A DNA stretch of 64,000 nucleotides from positions 1-64,000 of the forward strand of contig JBKJPX010000048.1 in NCBI GenBank assembly GCA_046594215.1, in the 5' to 3' direction. Of the stretch, positions 7,060 through 15,375 are shown piece after piece (positions within the stretch are counted from its first letter, which is position 1; each line of letters begins with the position of its first letter). A model generated the notes under the pieces. It worked only from the letters and a program-made list of their open reading frames with translations. It did not search any database and was not told the DNA's origin. A program made the translations under genes and the position numbers. This DNA comes from Panacagrimonas sp046594215. GTDB lineage: Bacteria; Pseudomonadota; Gammaproteobacteria; Nevskiales; Nevskiaceae.

Positions 7060-8736
7060 ATGGCAAGCGCCGACAACAAGCAGACCCTGCTGGACTGGTT
7101 CCACCACTGGGAGCTGACGCAGCCCCATGCGGTGTACCTGACGCAGCCCGACGGCCACAACGTGACCGACTACACCTGGGCCGAGGTCGGCGACCAGGCG
7201 CGGCGCATGGCAGCGCACCTCAAATCCTTGAAGCTACCGGCCCGCAGCAACATCGGCCTGCTCTCCAAAAACTGCGCGCACTGGATCATCGCGGACCTCG
7301 CGATCTGGATGGCCGGCCACGTCAGCGTTCCGCTGTATCCCACGCTCAACACCGAGACCGCGTCCTTCATCCTCGAACACGCCCAGATCCGGTTGCTGTT
7401 CCTGGGCAAGCTCGAGAAGTCGGACTGGAACTCGGTGCGTTCGGCGCTTCCCGCCGATCTGCCTTGCGTGACGCTGCCGCTGGCGCCGCCCAGCGACTAC
7501 CCGCGCTGGGAGGACCTGACGGTGAAGGCGCGGCCGGCCAAGACCGCCGCTCGACGCAAGCCCGGGGAGATGGCCACGATCATCTACACCTCGGGCAGCA
7601 CCGGGCGGCCCAAGGGCGTGATGATCAGCTTCGGCACGATGCTTCGGTGCGCGGATGGCGCCCGCAACATCATCGAGCCCACGCCCGAAGACCGCATGAT
7701 TTCCTACCTGCCGCTGGCGCATGCCGCAGAGCGCGCGGTGCTGGAGTCGCCTTCGCTACGCAGCGGTTGCCGCGTGTACTTCGCGGATTCCCTGAGCACC
7801 TTTCTCGACGACATGCGGCGCGCGCGCCCGACCTTGTTCCTGTCGGTGCCGAGGTTGTGGACCAAGTTCTACCAAGGCATCCAGCAGAAGCTCCCGCTCA
7901 AGCGTCAGAAGGTCCTGTTCCGCATGCCGGTGGTCGGCGGCATCGTGAAGCGCAAGCTGCTTCACGAACTCGGGCTCGACTACACGCGCTACGCACTCAC
8001 GGGTGCCGCGCCGCTGCCGCCGCACATCCTGGAGTGGTACCGCGAGATCGGCCTGGAGCTGATCGAAGGCTATGGCATGTCGGAGAACTTCGCGTATTCG
8101 CATGCCAATCGCACCGGACAGGTGAGGGCGGGCTACGTCGGGCAGACCATGCCGGGCGTGCAATGTCGCATCGCGCCCGACGGCGAGATCCTGATCAAGA
8201 GCCCCTGCAACATGATGGGCTACTACCGCGACGAGGCCCGCACGAAGGAAGCCATCGACGCCGAGGGCTTCCTGCACACCGGTGATCGCGGTGACATCGA
8301 CGACAAGGGGCGCCTGCGCATCACCGGTCGCGTGAAGGAGCTGTTCAAGACCAGCAAGGGCAAGTACGTGGCGCCGTCACCCATCGAGAACCGCCTGATG
8401 AGGCATCCGAAGATCGAGGCCGTGTGCGTGGCGGGCTCGGGACGCCCGCAGCCCTACGCGCTGGCGATGCTCAGTCTCGATGCGCAGGCGCAGTTGTCCG
8501 ACGCGGCGCAGCGCAGCACGATCGAGCACGAACTCTCCGAACTGCTCGACGAGGTGAACAGCGAACTCGAGCCGCATGAGGTGCTGGATTTTGTCGCCGT
8601 CGTGAAGGAGCAGTGGACCATCGAGAACGCGTTTCTCACGCCGACGATGAAGATCAGGCGCGACGTCATCGAGAATCGCTACGAGCCCGAAATCGAAGCC
8701 TGGGCCTCGCGTCGTCGCAAGATCGTCTGGGGCTGA
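7060..8736 (+). CDS. AMP-binding long-chain acyl-CoA synthetase
   Basis: A 558-residue ANL-superfamily enzyme that adenylates a fatty acid and transfers it to CoA. Visible motifs: P-loop YTSGSTGRPKGVMI, YGMSENFAYSH, HTGDRGDIDDKGRLRITGRVKELFKTSKGKYVAP with the hinge and catalytic Lys region. An in-frame ATG at 7021 would add 13 residues; 7060 is preferred because GAGAG precedes it at a good distance and MASADNKQTLLDWFHHWE looks like a family N-terminus. It is followed after 15 bases by a PHA-synthase-like gene, so the two probably form an operon handling acyl-CoA. Confidence 0.9.
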   Translation: MASADNKQTLLDWFHHWELTQPHAVYLTQPDGHNVTDYTWAEVGDQARRMAAHLKSLKLPARSNIGLLSKNCAHWIIADLAIWMAGHVSVPLYPTLNTETASFILEHAQIRLLFLGKLEKSDWNSVRSALPADLPCVTLPLAPPSDYPRWEDLTVKARPAKTAARRKPGEMATIIYTSGSTGRPKGVMISFGTMLRCADGARNIIEPTPEDRMISYLPLAHAAERAVLESPSLRSGCRVYFADSLSTFLDDMRRARPTLFLSVPRLWTKFYQGIQQKLPLKRQKVLFRMPVVGGIVKRKLLHELGLDYTRYALTGAAPLPPHILEWYREIGLELIEGYGMSENFAYSHANRTGQVRAGYVGQTMPGVQCRIAPDGEILIKSPCNMMGYYRDEARTKEAIDAEGFLHTGDRGDIDDKGRLRITGRVKELFKTSKGKYVAPSPIENRLMRHPKIEAVCVAGSGRPQPYALAMLSLDAQAQLSDAAQRSTIEHELSELLDEVNSELEPHEVLDFVAVVKEQWTIENAFLTPTMKIRRDVIENRYEPEIEAWASRRRKIVWG

Positions 8737-8751
8737 GGAAGGGAGAACGGG

Positions 8752-9987
8752 ATGGGCATCGTCAACCAGTTGCTGGAACAGGCGCTCGCGATCAATCACC
8801 GCGTGGTGGAAGTCGCCAACAACGCCTTCGACCGCATCTTCCTGCCGGGCACGATGGTGCGCTCGGAGCAGACGCAGCACGAGATCATCCACACCTACGG
8901 CATCACCTCGGTACGCTACTACCCGCCGCTCGAGGAGGACGAGATCGAGCTTGCGGGCGGCGCGAAGATGACGGTGATAGGCGAGACGCACGGCGTACCG
9001 CTGGTGTTTGTGCCGCCGCTCGCGGCGCGGCCCACCATCTTCGACCTGATGCCCAACCGCAGCCTCGTGAAGTATTTCGTGGCGCGCGGCTACCGCGTGT
9101 ATCTCATCGACTGGGGCGAGCCCGGTCGCGAGCAGGCGAATTACGGACTCGGGGACTACGTCGACGACTTGATGCCCGAAGCGCTCAAGCGCATCCGCGA
9201 GCACGCGCAGGTGGACGATCTCAGCCTGTTCGGCTGGTGCCTGGGCGGACTGTTCTGCCTGATGTACGCCGGCCTGTCGCACGATGCGCACCTGCGCAAC
9301 ATCGTCACGGTCGCCAGCCCCATCGACATGCGGGAAGGCAGCATCATGGGCCAGATGACAGCCGCCTTGATGAAGCCCGCGGAGATCGTGCGCAAGCTCA
9401 CTTCGTTTCGCCTGCACAATCTTGCGCCCGAGAGGATGAGCATCCCGGGGTGGATGAATTCGCTGGCGTTCAAGCTGACCAATCCCATCGGCAGCATCAC
9501 GACCTACTGGGATCTCGTGCTCCGCCTGTGGGACCGCGAGTACGTGGAGAGCCACACCACCACGTCGAGCTTCCTGAACAACATGCTCGCGTACCCCGGA
9601 CGGCTGATCCAGGACATGTTCGTGAAGTTCGCCATCGACAACGATCTGTCGACCGGCAGCTTCGAGCTCGACGGCAAGTCCGTGAAGTTCGACCGCATCT
9701 CCTCCTCGGTGCTGGTATTCGCGGGCGAGACGGACAATCTCGTGACCCCGGACGCGGCCAAGAAGAGCCTGGAACTCGTGGCTTCCGCAGACAAGCAGTA
9801 CCTCGTCGCGCCGGGTGGGCACATGGGCGTGCTCTCGGGTTCGAAGGCCCAGGCGGCGGTGTGGGAGGTGGCGGCCGACTGGCTGGTGTCGCGGTCCACG
9901 ATCGAGATCGCGCGGGCGCCCGCTGCCGTCGAGACGGAACGCAAGATTCGCCGGCGCAAGCGGCTTTCGGACGATCCGGGTTATTGA
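8752..9987 (+). CDS. PHA synthase-like alpha/beta hydrolase
   Basis: A 411-residue protein with the polyhydroxyalkanoate-synthase type nucleophile box GWCLGG (Cys163), an acid in FAGETDNLVTP and the His in VAPGGHMGV. This is the Cys-Asp-His triad of PhaC. Length is between class III PhaC (about 355) and class I/II (about 560). No phaE, phaA, phaB or phasin gene is in the window. It could be a small PHA synthase or a related acyltransferase or thioesterase using acyl-CoA from the upstream synthetase. A GGGAGA ribosome site precedes the ATG. Confidence 0.75.
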   Translation: MGIVNQLLEQALAINHRVVEVANNAFDRIFLPGTMVRSEQTQHEIIHTYGITSVRYYPPLEEDEIELAGGAKMTVIGETHGVPLVFVPPLAARPTIFDLMPNRSLVKYFVARGYRVYLIDWGEPGREQANYGLGDYVDDLMPEALKRIREHAQVDDLSLFGWCLGGLFCLMYAGLSHDAHLRNIVTVASPIDMREGSIMGQMTAALMKPAEIVRKLTSFRLHNLAPERMSIPGWMNSLAFKLTNPIGSITTYWDLVLRLWDREYVESHTTTSSFLNNMLAYPGRLIQDMFVKFAIDNDLSTGSFELDGKSVKFDRISSSVLVFAGETDNLVTPDAAKKSLELVASADKQYLVAPGGHMGVLSGSKAQAAVWEVAADWLVSRSTIEIARAPAAVETERKIRRRKRLSDDPGY

Positions 9988-10080
9988 GGCAACGGTTCCA
10001 CCCGATCGATTTGACCCGGCGGGCCCTACGGTCGATTGATCGACGGCATCGCCCGCGTCGGCCGATGTCTTGGGCTCAGC

Positions 10081-10166
10081 GACGAAGAGCGCTCCTTAGA
10101 CGAAGAGCGCTCCTCAATCGCTGCGACGAACAGCGCTCCTTAGACGAAGAGCGCTCCTCAATCGCT
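10081..10166. repeat. Two tandem copies of a 42-bp repeat, 44-bp period
   Basis: Unit 1 (10081-10122) and unit 2 (10125-10166) differ at a single base (G to C at unit position 7) and are separated by GC. Each unit itself holds two copies of GACGAAGAGCGCTCCT, so the 16-mer occurs four times, each containing the palindrome AGCGCT. The array sits between the stop of the PHA-synthase-like gene and the stop of the HPP gene, overlapping the last codons of the latter. Confidence 0.9.
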
Positions 10167-10697
10167 CCAAGCCCCCCAATTGACGGTGGGTGGTGAGGGG
10201 GCGAGCCAGGCGCGCGGGTATTTCTGCATCCCCTTGTAGAGCCGGCTCCAGATCGCGGCGACCGCGATCAGGCACAGGGCACCTGCCAGCACCGGCTGCA
10301 GCAGCGCCGACCAGCCCGCGTGGCACTGGATCATGATGATTGGGTTGGCGCCCGCGGGCGGGTGAACCGTCCGCGTCGTGAGCATGTAGGCGACGGCGAT
10401 CACCTCGGCGGCGCCGTAGACCCAGAGCGCGTCCCCGAACAGCTGGTAGCAGAAGATGCCGATCAGCGCGCCGCCCGCGTGTCCGCCGATCAGCGCGCGC
10501 GGCTGCGCCGCATCGGCACGGGTAAGCCCGAACAGGAACAGCGTGGTGCCGCCAAGAGACGCGAGCAGGAACGGCGAGTGAGGTGGCGACACCACCAGCA
10601 GGACGACGGCGATGCCCGCGGCGACCCCCACCAGGCACCAGGCAAGGCGTGCAATGACGGTGGCCAGACCCGGGCGGGGCGAGGGCTCGAAGCTCAT
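10158..10697 (-). CDS. HPP family integral membrane protein
   Basis: A 179-residue protein with four to five hydrophobic segments and the family-defining HPPAGANPIIM motif near the middle. HPP proteins are inner-membrane proteins; some have been linked to nitrite transport in chloroplasts and cyanobacteria, but bacterial roles are mostly unknown. The final codons (VNWGAWSD) fall in the edge of the tandem repeat array. The ATG at 10695-10697 is used. The neighbour upstream on the same strand is the FrnE-like gene, 25 bases away. Confidence 0.85.
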   Translation of the reverse strand: MSFEPSPRPGLATVIARLAWCLVGVAAGIAVVLLVVSPPHSPFLLASLGGTTLFLFGLTRADAAQPRALIGGHAGGALIGIFCYQLFGDALWVYGAAEVIAVAYMLTTRTVHPPAGANPIIMIQCHAGWSALLQPVLAGALCLIAVAAIWSRLYKGMQKYPRAWLAPSPPTVNWGAWSD

Positions 10698-10722
10698 GAC
10701 AACGGTGCGGGACCGGCCGCGA

Positions 10723-11421
10723 TCACGGCGTCTGGCCGGCGGGCGCGTGGTCGCCGCGAGCGCGCGCCGCGGTCAGTGCGTCCACCAGCAGCGGCGTGGG
10801 AACCGCCCCGCGGAACGTCTGACCGCCGATACGGAATTCGGGTACGCCGGACACGCCCTCCAAACGCACCTCGTCCTGTTCGCGCGTGACCTCGTCGGTG
10901 TGCGCAGCGCCAGAGAGGGTTTCCATCACCGCTTGAACCGCCAGCCCGCTGCGGACGCAGACGTCGGCGATCTGCGACGGATCGCTCAGGTCGACGCCCT
11001 CGGCGAAATAGGCCGAGAACAGATGCCGCGCCAGAATCGTTTCGTGCCGACTCCCCGTGGCCAGGCGCATGAGCCGGTGCAGGTCGAAGGTGTTGGGAGT
11101 TCTCGTGATGCGGGTGAAATCGATCGACAGCCCGTCCGCGGCGGCCGCTTTCGCAACCTGCGCGTCCATCTGCAGCGAGCGTTCCCAGCTGCCGAATTTG
11201 TGAACGCGATAGTCGCGCCGGCTCATGCCCTCAGGCGGAACCCAGGCGTTGAGCTGGAAGGGCATCCAGTGGATCCGCACGGAGACGTCGGAAAGCTGTT
11301 CGATCGCCCGCGCGAGGCGATGTTCGCCGATGTAGCACCAAGGGCAGACGAAATCGGAAACGACGGTAACAACGATCTCGGTCACAGATCTGGCGACTCG
11401 CAAACAAGACGGCGCAGCCAT
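10723..11421 (-). CDS. DsbA-family oxidoreductase, FrnE-like
   Basis: A 232-residue thioredoxin-fold protein with an active-site CPWC (C26-C29 in VSDFVCPWCYIGEHRL) and a helical insertion, as in FrnE and 2-hydroxychromene-2-carboxylate isomerase relatives. The conserved GVSGVPEFRIGG cis-Pro loop is near the C-terminus. No signal peptide is present, so it is cytosolic, unlike periplasmic DsbA. The ATG at 11419-11421 is chosen because GGGAG precedes it; a GTG 36 bases further in (VTEIVVTVVSD) is an alternative. Probable role: protein disulfide chemistry or a glutathione-linked reaction. Confidence 0.85.
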   Translation of the reverse strand: MAAPSCLRVARSVTEIVVTVVSDFVCPWCYIGEHRLARAIEQLSDVSVRIHWMPFQLNAWVPPEGMSRRDYRVHKFGSWERSLQMDAQVAKAAAADGLSIDFTRITRTPNTFDLHRLMRLATGSRHETILARHLFSAYFAEGVDLSDPSQIADVCVRSGLAVQAVMETLSGAAHTDEVTREQDEVRLEGVSGVPEFRIGGQTFRGAVPTPLLVDALTAARARGDHAPAGQTP

Positions 11422-11474
11422 CGCACTCCCACGTGACCGCCCGTCGCGCATGGCCGTGGATCAGGCATGCCAGA

Positions 11475-12071
11475 TCAGTGAGCCGCGAACTCGTCGGACG
11501 TGGAAATGGCGCCCAGGAATTCGAGGAACGCCAGGGACGCGTTGTGCATCTCGTCGTTGAGCGTCGCACAGCAATCCTTCAGCACGACCACCTGGAATCC
11601 TTCGTCGGCCGCCTGCCGTGCGGTGCCTTCGACAACGAAGTTGGTCGCCACGCCGGCGAGGACCAGCGTGCTGACGCCCGCGAGCCGCAACAGGTTGGCC
11701 AGGTCGGTCCCGGACAGTCCGCTGACCGCCCGCTTGTACACGATGAGTTCGCCGTCGATCGGCTTCAGCGTCTCGTCGAACTGCGTGCCCCATGAGCCTT
11801 CCGTGAATGCCTTGGCGTCCTTGAGGTGATGAAAGATCGGCGGCACCCCGTTGATGTCGGGGTGGCCCTTGCGGAACGACATGCCCACGTGAATCACCGG
11901 GATGCCGGATGCGCGGGCCTTGTCGAGTGCCTTGCGGGTGTTGCGGACGACGTTCTTCTCGGCCGCCTGTGCGGCCATGCCCATGCCACCAACGAAGCCC
12001 TTGGAGCTCAGCACCTCGTTCTGCAGGTCCATCAGGATCAACGCTCGCGAGGACGGCCTGGAATCGTTCAT
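11475..12071 (-). CDS. Isochorismatase-fold protein lacking the catalytic Cys
   Basis: A 198-residue protein. The fold's Asp (D15 in LILMDLQNEV) and Lys (K113 in VYKRAVSG) are present, but the nucleophile position in the GxATxxCVExT motif is Val (V146 in GVATNFVVEGTAR). It is therefore unlikely to be a cysteine amidase. True isochorismatases also lack this Cys, so a vinyl-ether hydrolase or another non-covalent reaction is possible. AGGAG precedes the ATG at 12069-12071. It is 58 bases downstream of the gntR gene on the same strand and may be co-transcribed with it. Confidence 0.8.
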   Translation of the reverse strand: MNDSRPSSRALILMDLQNEVLSSKGFVGGMGMAAQAAEKNVVRNTRKALDKARASGIPVIHVGMSFRKGHPDINGVPPIFHHLKDAKAFTEGSWGTQFDETLKPIDGELIVYKRAVSGLSGTDLANLLRLAGVSTLVLAGVATNFVVEGTARQAADEGFQVVVLKDCCATLNDEMHNASLAFLEFLGAISTSDEFAAH

Positions 12072-12129
12072 GGATTGCTCCTGGTGGGGTGTCGGTACCG
12101 ATGAAGGCGCGCAGCGGAGCGTCGCGCGG

Positions 12130-12927
12130 CTAGCTGGTACGGGCGAGGTTCTGTCCCGCGGCGGTCGGGGCATCCGCAACTTGCGTCGTGTCCGAAATGC
12201 GGCTGTCGGATCCGAGAAGGTCCTCGATCAGCGTGCTCACGCGTTCGAGGAACTGCGCCGTGACGGCCTCGGCGGTCTGCGAGTCCCGATCGACGATGGC
12301 CTTGTACACGCGCTCATGCCGCGCAATGCAGGACTTCATCACGCCGGGAAATACCATGACCTGCGTCACCGCGTCCTTGAGGGCCTGCGAAAACGAGCGG
12401 TAGAGATCGATCAGGACGACGTTCTTGGTGCTGGCGGCGAGGGCGGCGTACAGCTCGATGTCGGTTTCGCGAAAGGCTTCCTTCGAGCCCTGGCGAAAGT
12501 TTTCGTGAAGCGTGTCGATCAGCTTGCGCAGCTTCACCAGATCTTCGTCGTCGCGGGTCAGCGCGGCGGCTCGAACGACCTCGACCTCGAGTGCGCGGCG
12601 AACCTGGTAGACCTCGCGGACCCTCGCGTCGCGCAGCTTGGACGCGAGGCTGCCGCCGCCCGGCTCACCGCCGATGCCCTGCATGGAAGTCGATCGCACG
12701 AAGGTTCCGCGCCCTTGCAGGATCTCGACCTGCCCCGAGGCAGCGAGCACGCGCGTGGCCTCGCGGATGGTCGTACGCCCCACGCAGAACTGCTTCATGA
12801 GCTGCGGTTCGGATGGCAGCCGCGAACCGACCGCGAACAGGCCGGATGCGATGCCCTTGCGCAGCTCTCGCAGCACCTGGTCGGCCAGCTGGTGGCGTTT
12901 CACGGGACTCACGGTGCGGGCTTCCAT
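12130..12927 (-). CDS. GntR/FadR-type transcriptional regulator
   Basis: A 265-residue regulator: N-terminal winged helix with RLPSEPQLMKQFCVGRTTIREATRVLAASGQVEILQGRGTFV (about residues 37-78), then an all-helical FCD ligand domain (EVVRAAALTRDDEDL onward). It is divergent from the long catabolic operon starting at 13145. Palindromes TCATCAGATGA at 12970-12980 and 13064-13074 lie in the shared intergenic region, one near its own start and one at the opposing promoter. This is the usual layout of an autoregulated GntR repressor responding to a pathway acid. Confidence 0.9.
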   Translation of the reverse strand: MEARTVSPVKRHQLADQVLRELRKGIASGLFAVGSRLPSEPQLMKQFCVGRTTIREATRVLAASGQVEILQGRGTFVRSTSMQGIGGEPGGGSLASKLRDARVREVYQVRRALEVEVVRAAALTRDDEDLVKLRKLIDTLHENFRQGSKEAFRETDIELYAALAASTKNVVLIDLYRSFSQALKDAVTQVMVFPGVMKSCIARHERVYKAIVDRDSQTAEAVTAQFLERVSTLIEDLLGSDSRISDTTQVADAPTAAGQNLARTS

Positions 12928-12969
12928 CGATGGTCTGCTCGGAATTGGAAGACACGAGCGTACACCAGA

Positions 12970-12980
12970 TCATCAGATGA
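12970..12980. promoter_or_regulatory. Candidate GntR operator 1
   Basis: TCATCAGATGA is an 11-base palindrome with a single central base, about 43 bases upstream of the gntR start codon. An identical copy lies 94 bases away (13064-13074), on the side of the divergent operon. The spacing of about nine helical turns would put both on the same face of the DNA. Confidence 0.6.
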
Positions 12981-13033
12981 CTCAATGAAAATGGGCGATA
13001 TTCCCCCATGATTCAGCCGCGTAGAGATTTCGG

Positions 13034-13074
13034 TTGACAGGCGAAAAACCTGGGGTCAGCATGTCATCAGATGA
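13034..13074 (+). promoter_or_regulatory. Promoter and operator 2 of the catabolic operon
   Basis: A perfect -35 TTGACA lies at 13034-13039. The -10 region around 13057-13062 (CAGCAT) is poor. The second TCATCAGATGA palindrome (13064-13074) begins right after it, so a bound GntR dimer would occlude RNA polymerase. A strong -35 with a weak -10 suits a regulated promoter. Confidence 0.5.
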
Positions 13075-13144
13075 GTAGACGGGCTCTAGCGCAGGTGCCC
13101 GTCGGTTTTTCCATAGCGCACAACTCAGCGAGAGGAGAAGACCC

Positions 13145-14032
13145 GTGACCGCAACTTCGGCCGCGAACGTGGAGCGCCACGTCGCCCAGGTAAATGGCAT
13201 CCGCATCCACTACGCCAAGGCAGGCAAGGGCGATCCGGTGGTCCTGCTGCACGGCTTCGCGCAGACCGGTCACAAGTGGCTGCGCCGCGTCCTGCCGGCG
13301 CTGGCCGAGAACTACACGGTGATCGCGCCCGACCTGCGTGGGTCCGGCGACTCCGACAAGCCTGATAGCGGCTATGACAAGAAGACGATGGCCGAGGACA
13401 TCTACCAGCTCGTCCAGCACCTGGGGTACAAATCGATCTACCTGGTGGGACACGACTTCGGCGCAAGCACGGCGTACGCGTACGCGGCGGCGCATCAGAA
13501 GGAAGTGCGGCGCCTGGTGTTTCTCGAGACGCTGCTCGGAGGCTTCGGCTACGAGCAGGCTCTGCAGCATCCGTTCGCCAAGGACGGCCTGGGTCGCGAG
13601 GTCTGGCACATCGGGTTTCTGGACTCGCCGTCCGGCCTTCCGGAAGCGCTGATCGCGGGACGCGAGCGACTGCTATTGAGCTGGTTTCACCGGCACTTCG
13701 CGCACAACCCCGGCGCGGTCTGCGAAGAGGATCTCGACGAGTACACGCGCTGCATGCAGTCGCCCGGCGGACTGCGGTCGCTCAAGTACTACTCGAGCCA
13801 CTACCAGGACGCCATCGACAACGCGGAGAACGCGAAAACGCCGCTGCAGATGCCGGTGCTCGCCTACGGCGGCGCCTCGTTCCTGGGCGAAGGGCCAAAG
13901 ATGTGGATGGAAAAGTTGGCGACGAACGTGCGCGGCGGCGTCATCCCGAACTGCGGGCACTGGATCGCCGAGGAGCAGCCGGACTTCCTGATCGCCGAAC
14001 TGAAGAAGTTCTTCGCCGAGGACAAGCGCTGA
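13145..14032 (+). CDS. Alpha/beta hydrolase, epoxide hydrolase/dehalogenase type
   Basis: A 295-residue protein starting at GTG (13145) behind GAGAGGAGAAG. The nucleophile elbow is VGHDFGAS with Asp104 as nucleophile, HGFAQ forms the oxyanion region, and His272 in NCGHWIAEE is the base. An Asp nucleophile indicates ester-intermediate chemistry on epoxides or C-halogen bonds rather than ester hydrolysis. It is the first gene of the long operon and one of three such hydrolases in the cluster. Substrate unknown. Confidence 0.82.
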   Translation: MTATSAANVERHVAQVNGIRIHYAKAGKGDPVVLLHGFAQTGHKWLRRVLPALAENYTVIAPDLRGSGDSDKPDSGYDKKTMAEDIYQLVQHLGYKSIYLVGHDFGASTAYAYAAAHQKEVRRLVFLETLLGGFGYEQALQHPFAKDGLGREVWHIGFLDSPSGLPEALIAGRERLLLSWFHRHFAHNPGAVCEEDLDEYTRCMQSPGGLRSLKYYSSHYQDAIDNAENAKTPLQMPVLAYGGASFLGEGPKMWMEKLATNVRGGVIPNCGHWIAEEQPDFLIAELKKFFAEDKR

Positions 14033-14150
14033 TTCGCAGTTTGCGCGAACGCCACACAGATCATTCCCCCCGATGAACGAATCTGCCACGACGCGGCAGC
14101 GGGCAACGTCCGCCGAAGGAAGTGTTGGAACGACGAGGAGAGAAGAGTCG

Positions 14151-15311
14151 ATGCACCCCGTCTGGTCCCGAGTAGCACAGGTGGCGAACGTGCCCGGCCT
14201 CTGGCCGATGTCGCCCGAGGAATGGGAGCGTCGCGCCTGCGAAAAACTGCCGCCCGGACCGCTGGGCTTCATCCAGGGCGGCGCGGGCTGCCTGGACACC
14301 GTGGCCGAGAATCGCGCGGCGCTCGAGCGCTGGCGCCTGGTGCCGCGGATGCTCGGTTCAGCCGTCGATCGCGACCTGAGCGTGCGCATCTGCGGGAGGA
14401 CGTTTCCCACTCCCATCTTCCTTGCGCCCATCGGTGCCGAGACCATCGCGCACGCCGACGGCGAACTCGCCGTGGCGCGCGCGGGCGATGCCTGCGGCGT
14501 AAGTTTCATGACGGCTACGCCGACCACGTACACGCTTGAGCAGATCGCTGCAGCGGCGCCGAACACCGACAACTGGTTCCAGCTGTACTTCGTCAACGAC
14601 CGCGACATCGTGCAGAGCTTCGTGCGGCGCGCCGAAGCCAGTGGCTACACCACCATCACGGTGACGGTCGACACGCCGATGCTGGGCTGGCGCGAGCGTG
14701 ACCTCAACAATCAGCGCTACCTGCCGTTCCGCGATGGCACCGGCCTGGGTACGTTCCTGTCGGACCCCTTCTTCCGCGCACGCCTCGGCTGCGATCCGCG
14801 AGAGAACATGGATCGCGCGGTCGCGCTGTTCCTCGACCTGTTCAACTCGGAAAAGAATTTCGCGCTGGGCTGGGACGACATGCGCTGGCTGCGCGGGATC
14901 ACGCGGCTGCCGCTGTTCATCAAGGGCGTGCTGTGCGAGAGCGACGCGCGCCACGCGTTCGAGCTCGGCTTCGACGGCGTCATCGTCTCCAACCACGGCG
15001 GGCGCCAGGTCGATGGCTCGATCGGCGCGCTCGACGCCCTGGTCAACATCCGCAAGGCGCTGGGCCCCGATCCGCTGCTGATGGTGGATGGCGGCATCCG
15101 CCGCGGCAGCGACGTGATCAAGGCCATCGCGCTGGGCGCGAACGCGGTCCTGCTCGGCCGGCCGTACATGCATGGCTTGGCGCTGGGCGGACAGGAGGGC
15201 GTGGAGGCGGTGCTGCTGAACCTGCTGGCCGACACTCACCGGACCTTGGGCTTGTGCGGGCGCAAGTCGCTGGCCGAAATCGACGCCAGCGCGGTCACGC
15301 GGCGGCCATGA
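14151..15311 (+). CDS. FMN-dependent alpha-hydroxy acid oxidase, lactate 2-monooxygenase-like
   Basis: A 386-residue TIM-barrel flavoenzyme oxidising L-2-hydroxyacids. Motifs: PIFLAPIGAET, WFQLYFVNDRD, and the catalytic SNHGGRQVDGS with His base and substrate-binding Arg, then MVDGGIRRGSDVIKAIALGA for FMN phosphate. Resemblance to lactate 2-monooxygenase (LPPGPLGFIQGGAGxxxT at the N-terminus, LGWRERDLNNQRYLPF insertion) is closer than to glycolate oxidase, so oxidative decarboxylation is possible. An in-frame ATG at 14073 exists, but ACGAGGAGAGAAG sits directly before 14151. Downstream are a racemase and an aldehyde dehydrogenase that could feed it. Confidence 0.87.
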   Translation: MHPVWSRVAQVANVPGLWPMSPEEWERRACEKLPPGPLGFIQGGAGCLDTVAENRAALERWRLVPRMLGSAVDRDLSVRICGRTFPTPIFLAPIGAETIAHADGELAVARAGDACGVSFMTATPTTYTLEQIAAAAPNTDNWFQLYFVNDRDIVQSFVRRAEASGYTTITVTVDTPMLGWRERDLNNQRYLPFRDGTGLGTFLSDPFFRARLGCDPRENMDRAVALFLDLFNSEKNFALGWDDMRWLRGITRLPLFIKGVLCESDARHAFELGFDGVIVSNHGGRQVDGSIGALDALVNIRKALGPDPLLMVDGGIRRGSDVIKAIALGANAVLLGRPYMHGLALGGQEGVEAVLLNLLADTHRTLGLCGRKSLAEIDASAVTRRP

Positions 15312-15375
15312 AAAAACATCCGTGAGTTTCCGTCCCGCTCGGGACAGCAATAGTGATCAAGACAAGGCACAGAAA

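Noticed and set aside
14073..14150. Longer start for the alpha-hydroxy acid oxidase
   Set aside because: The extra 26 residues are unlike the family, and a strong AGGAG ribosome site sits before 14151.
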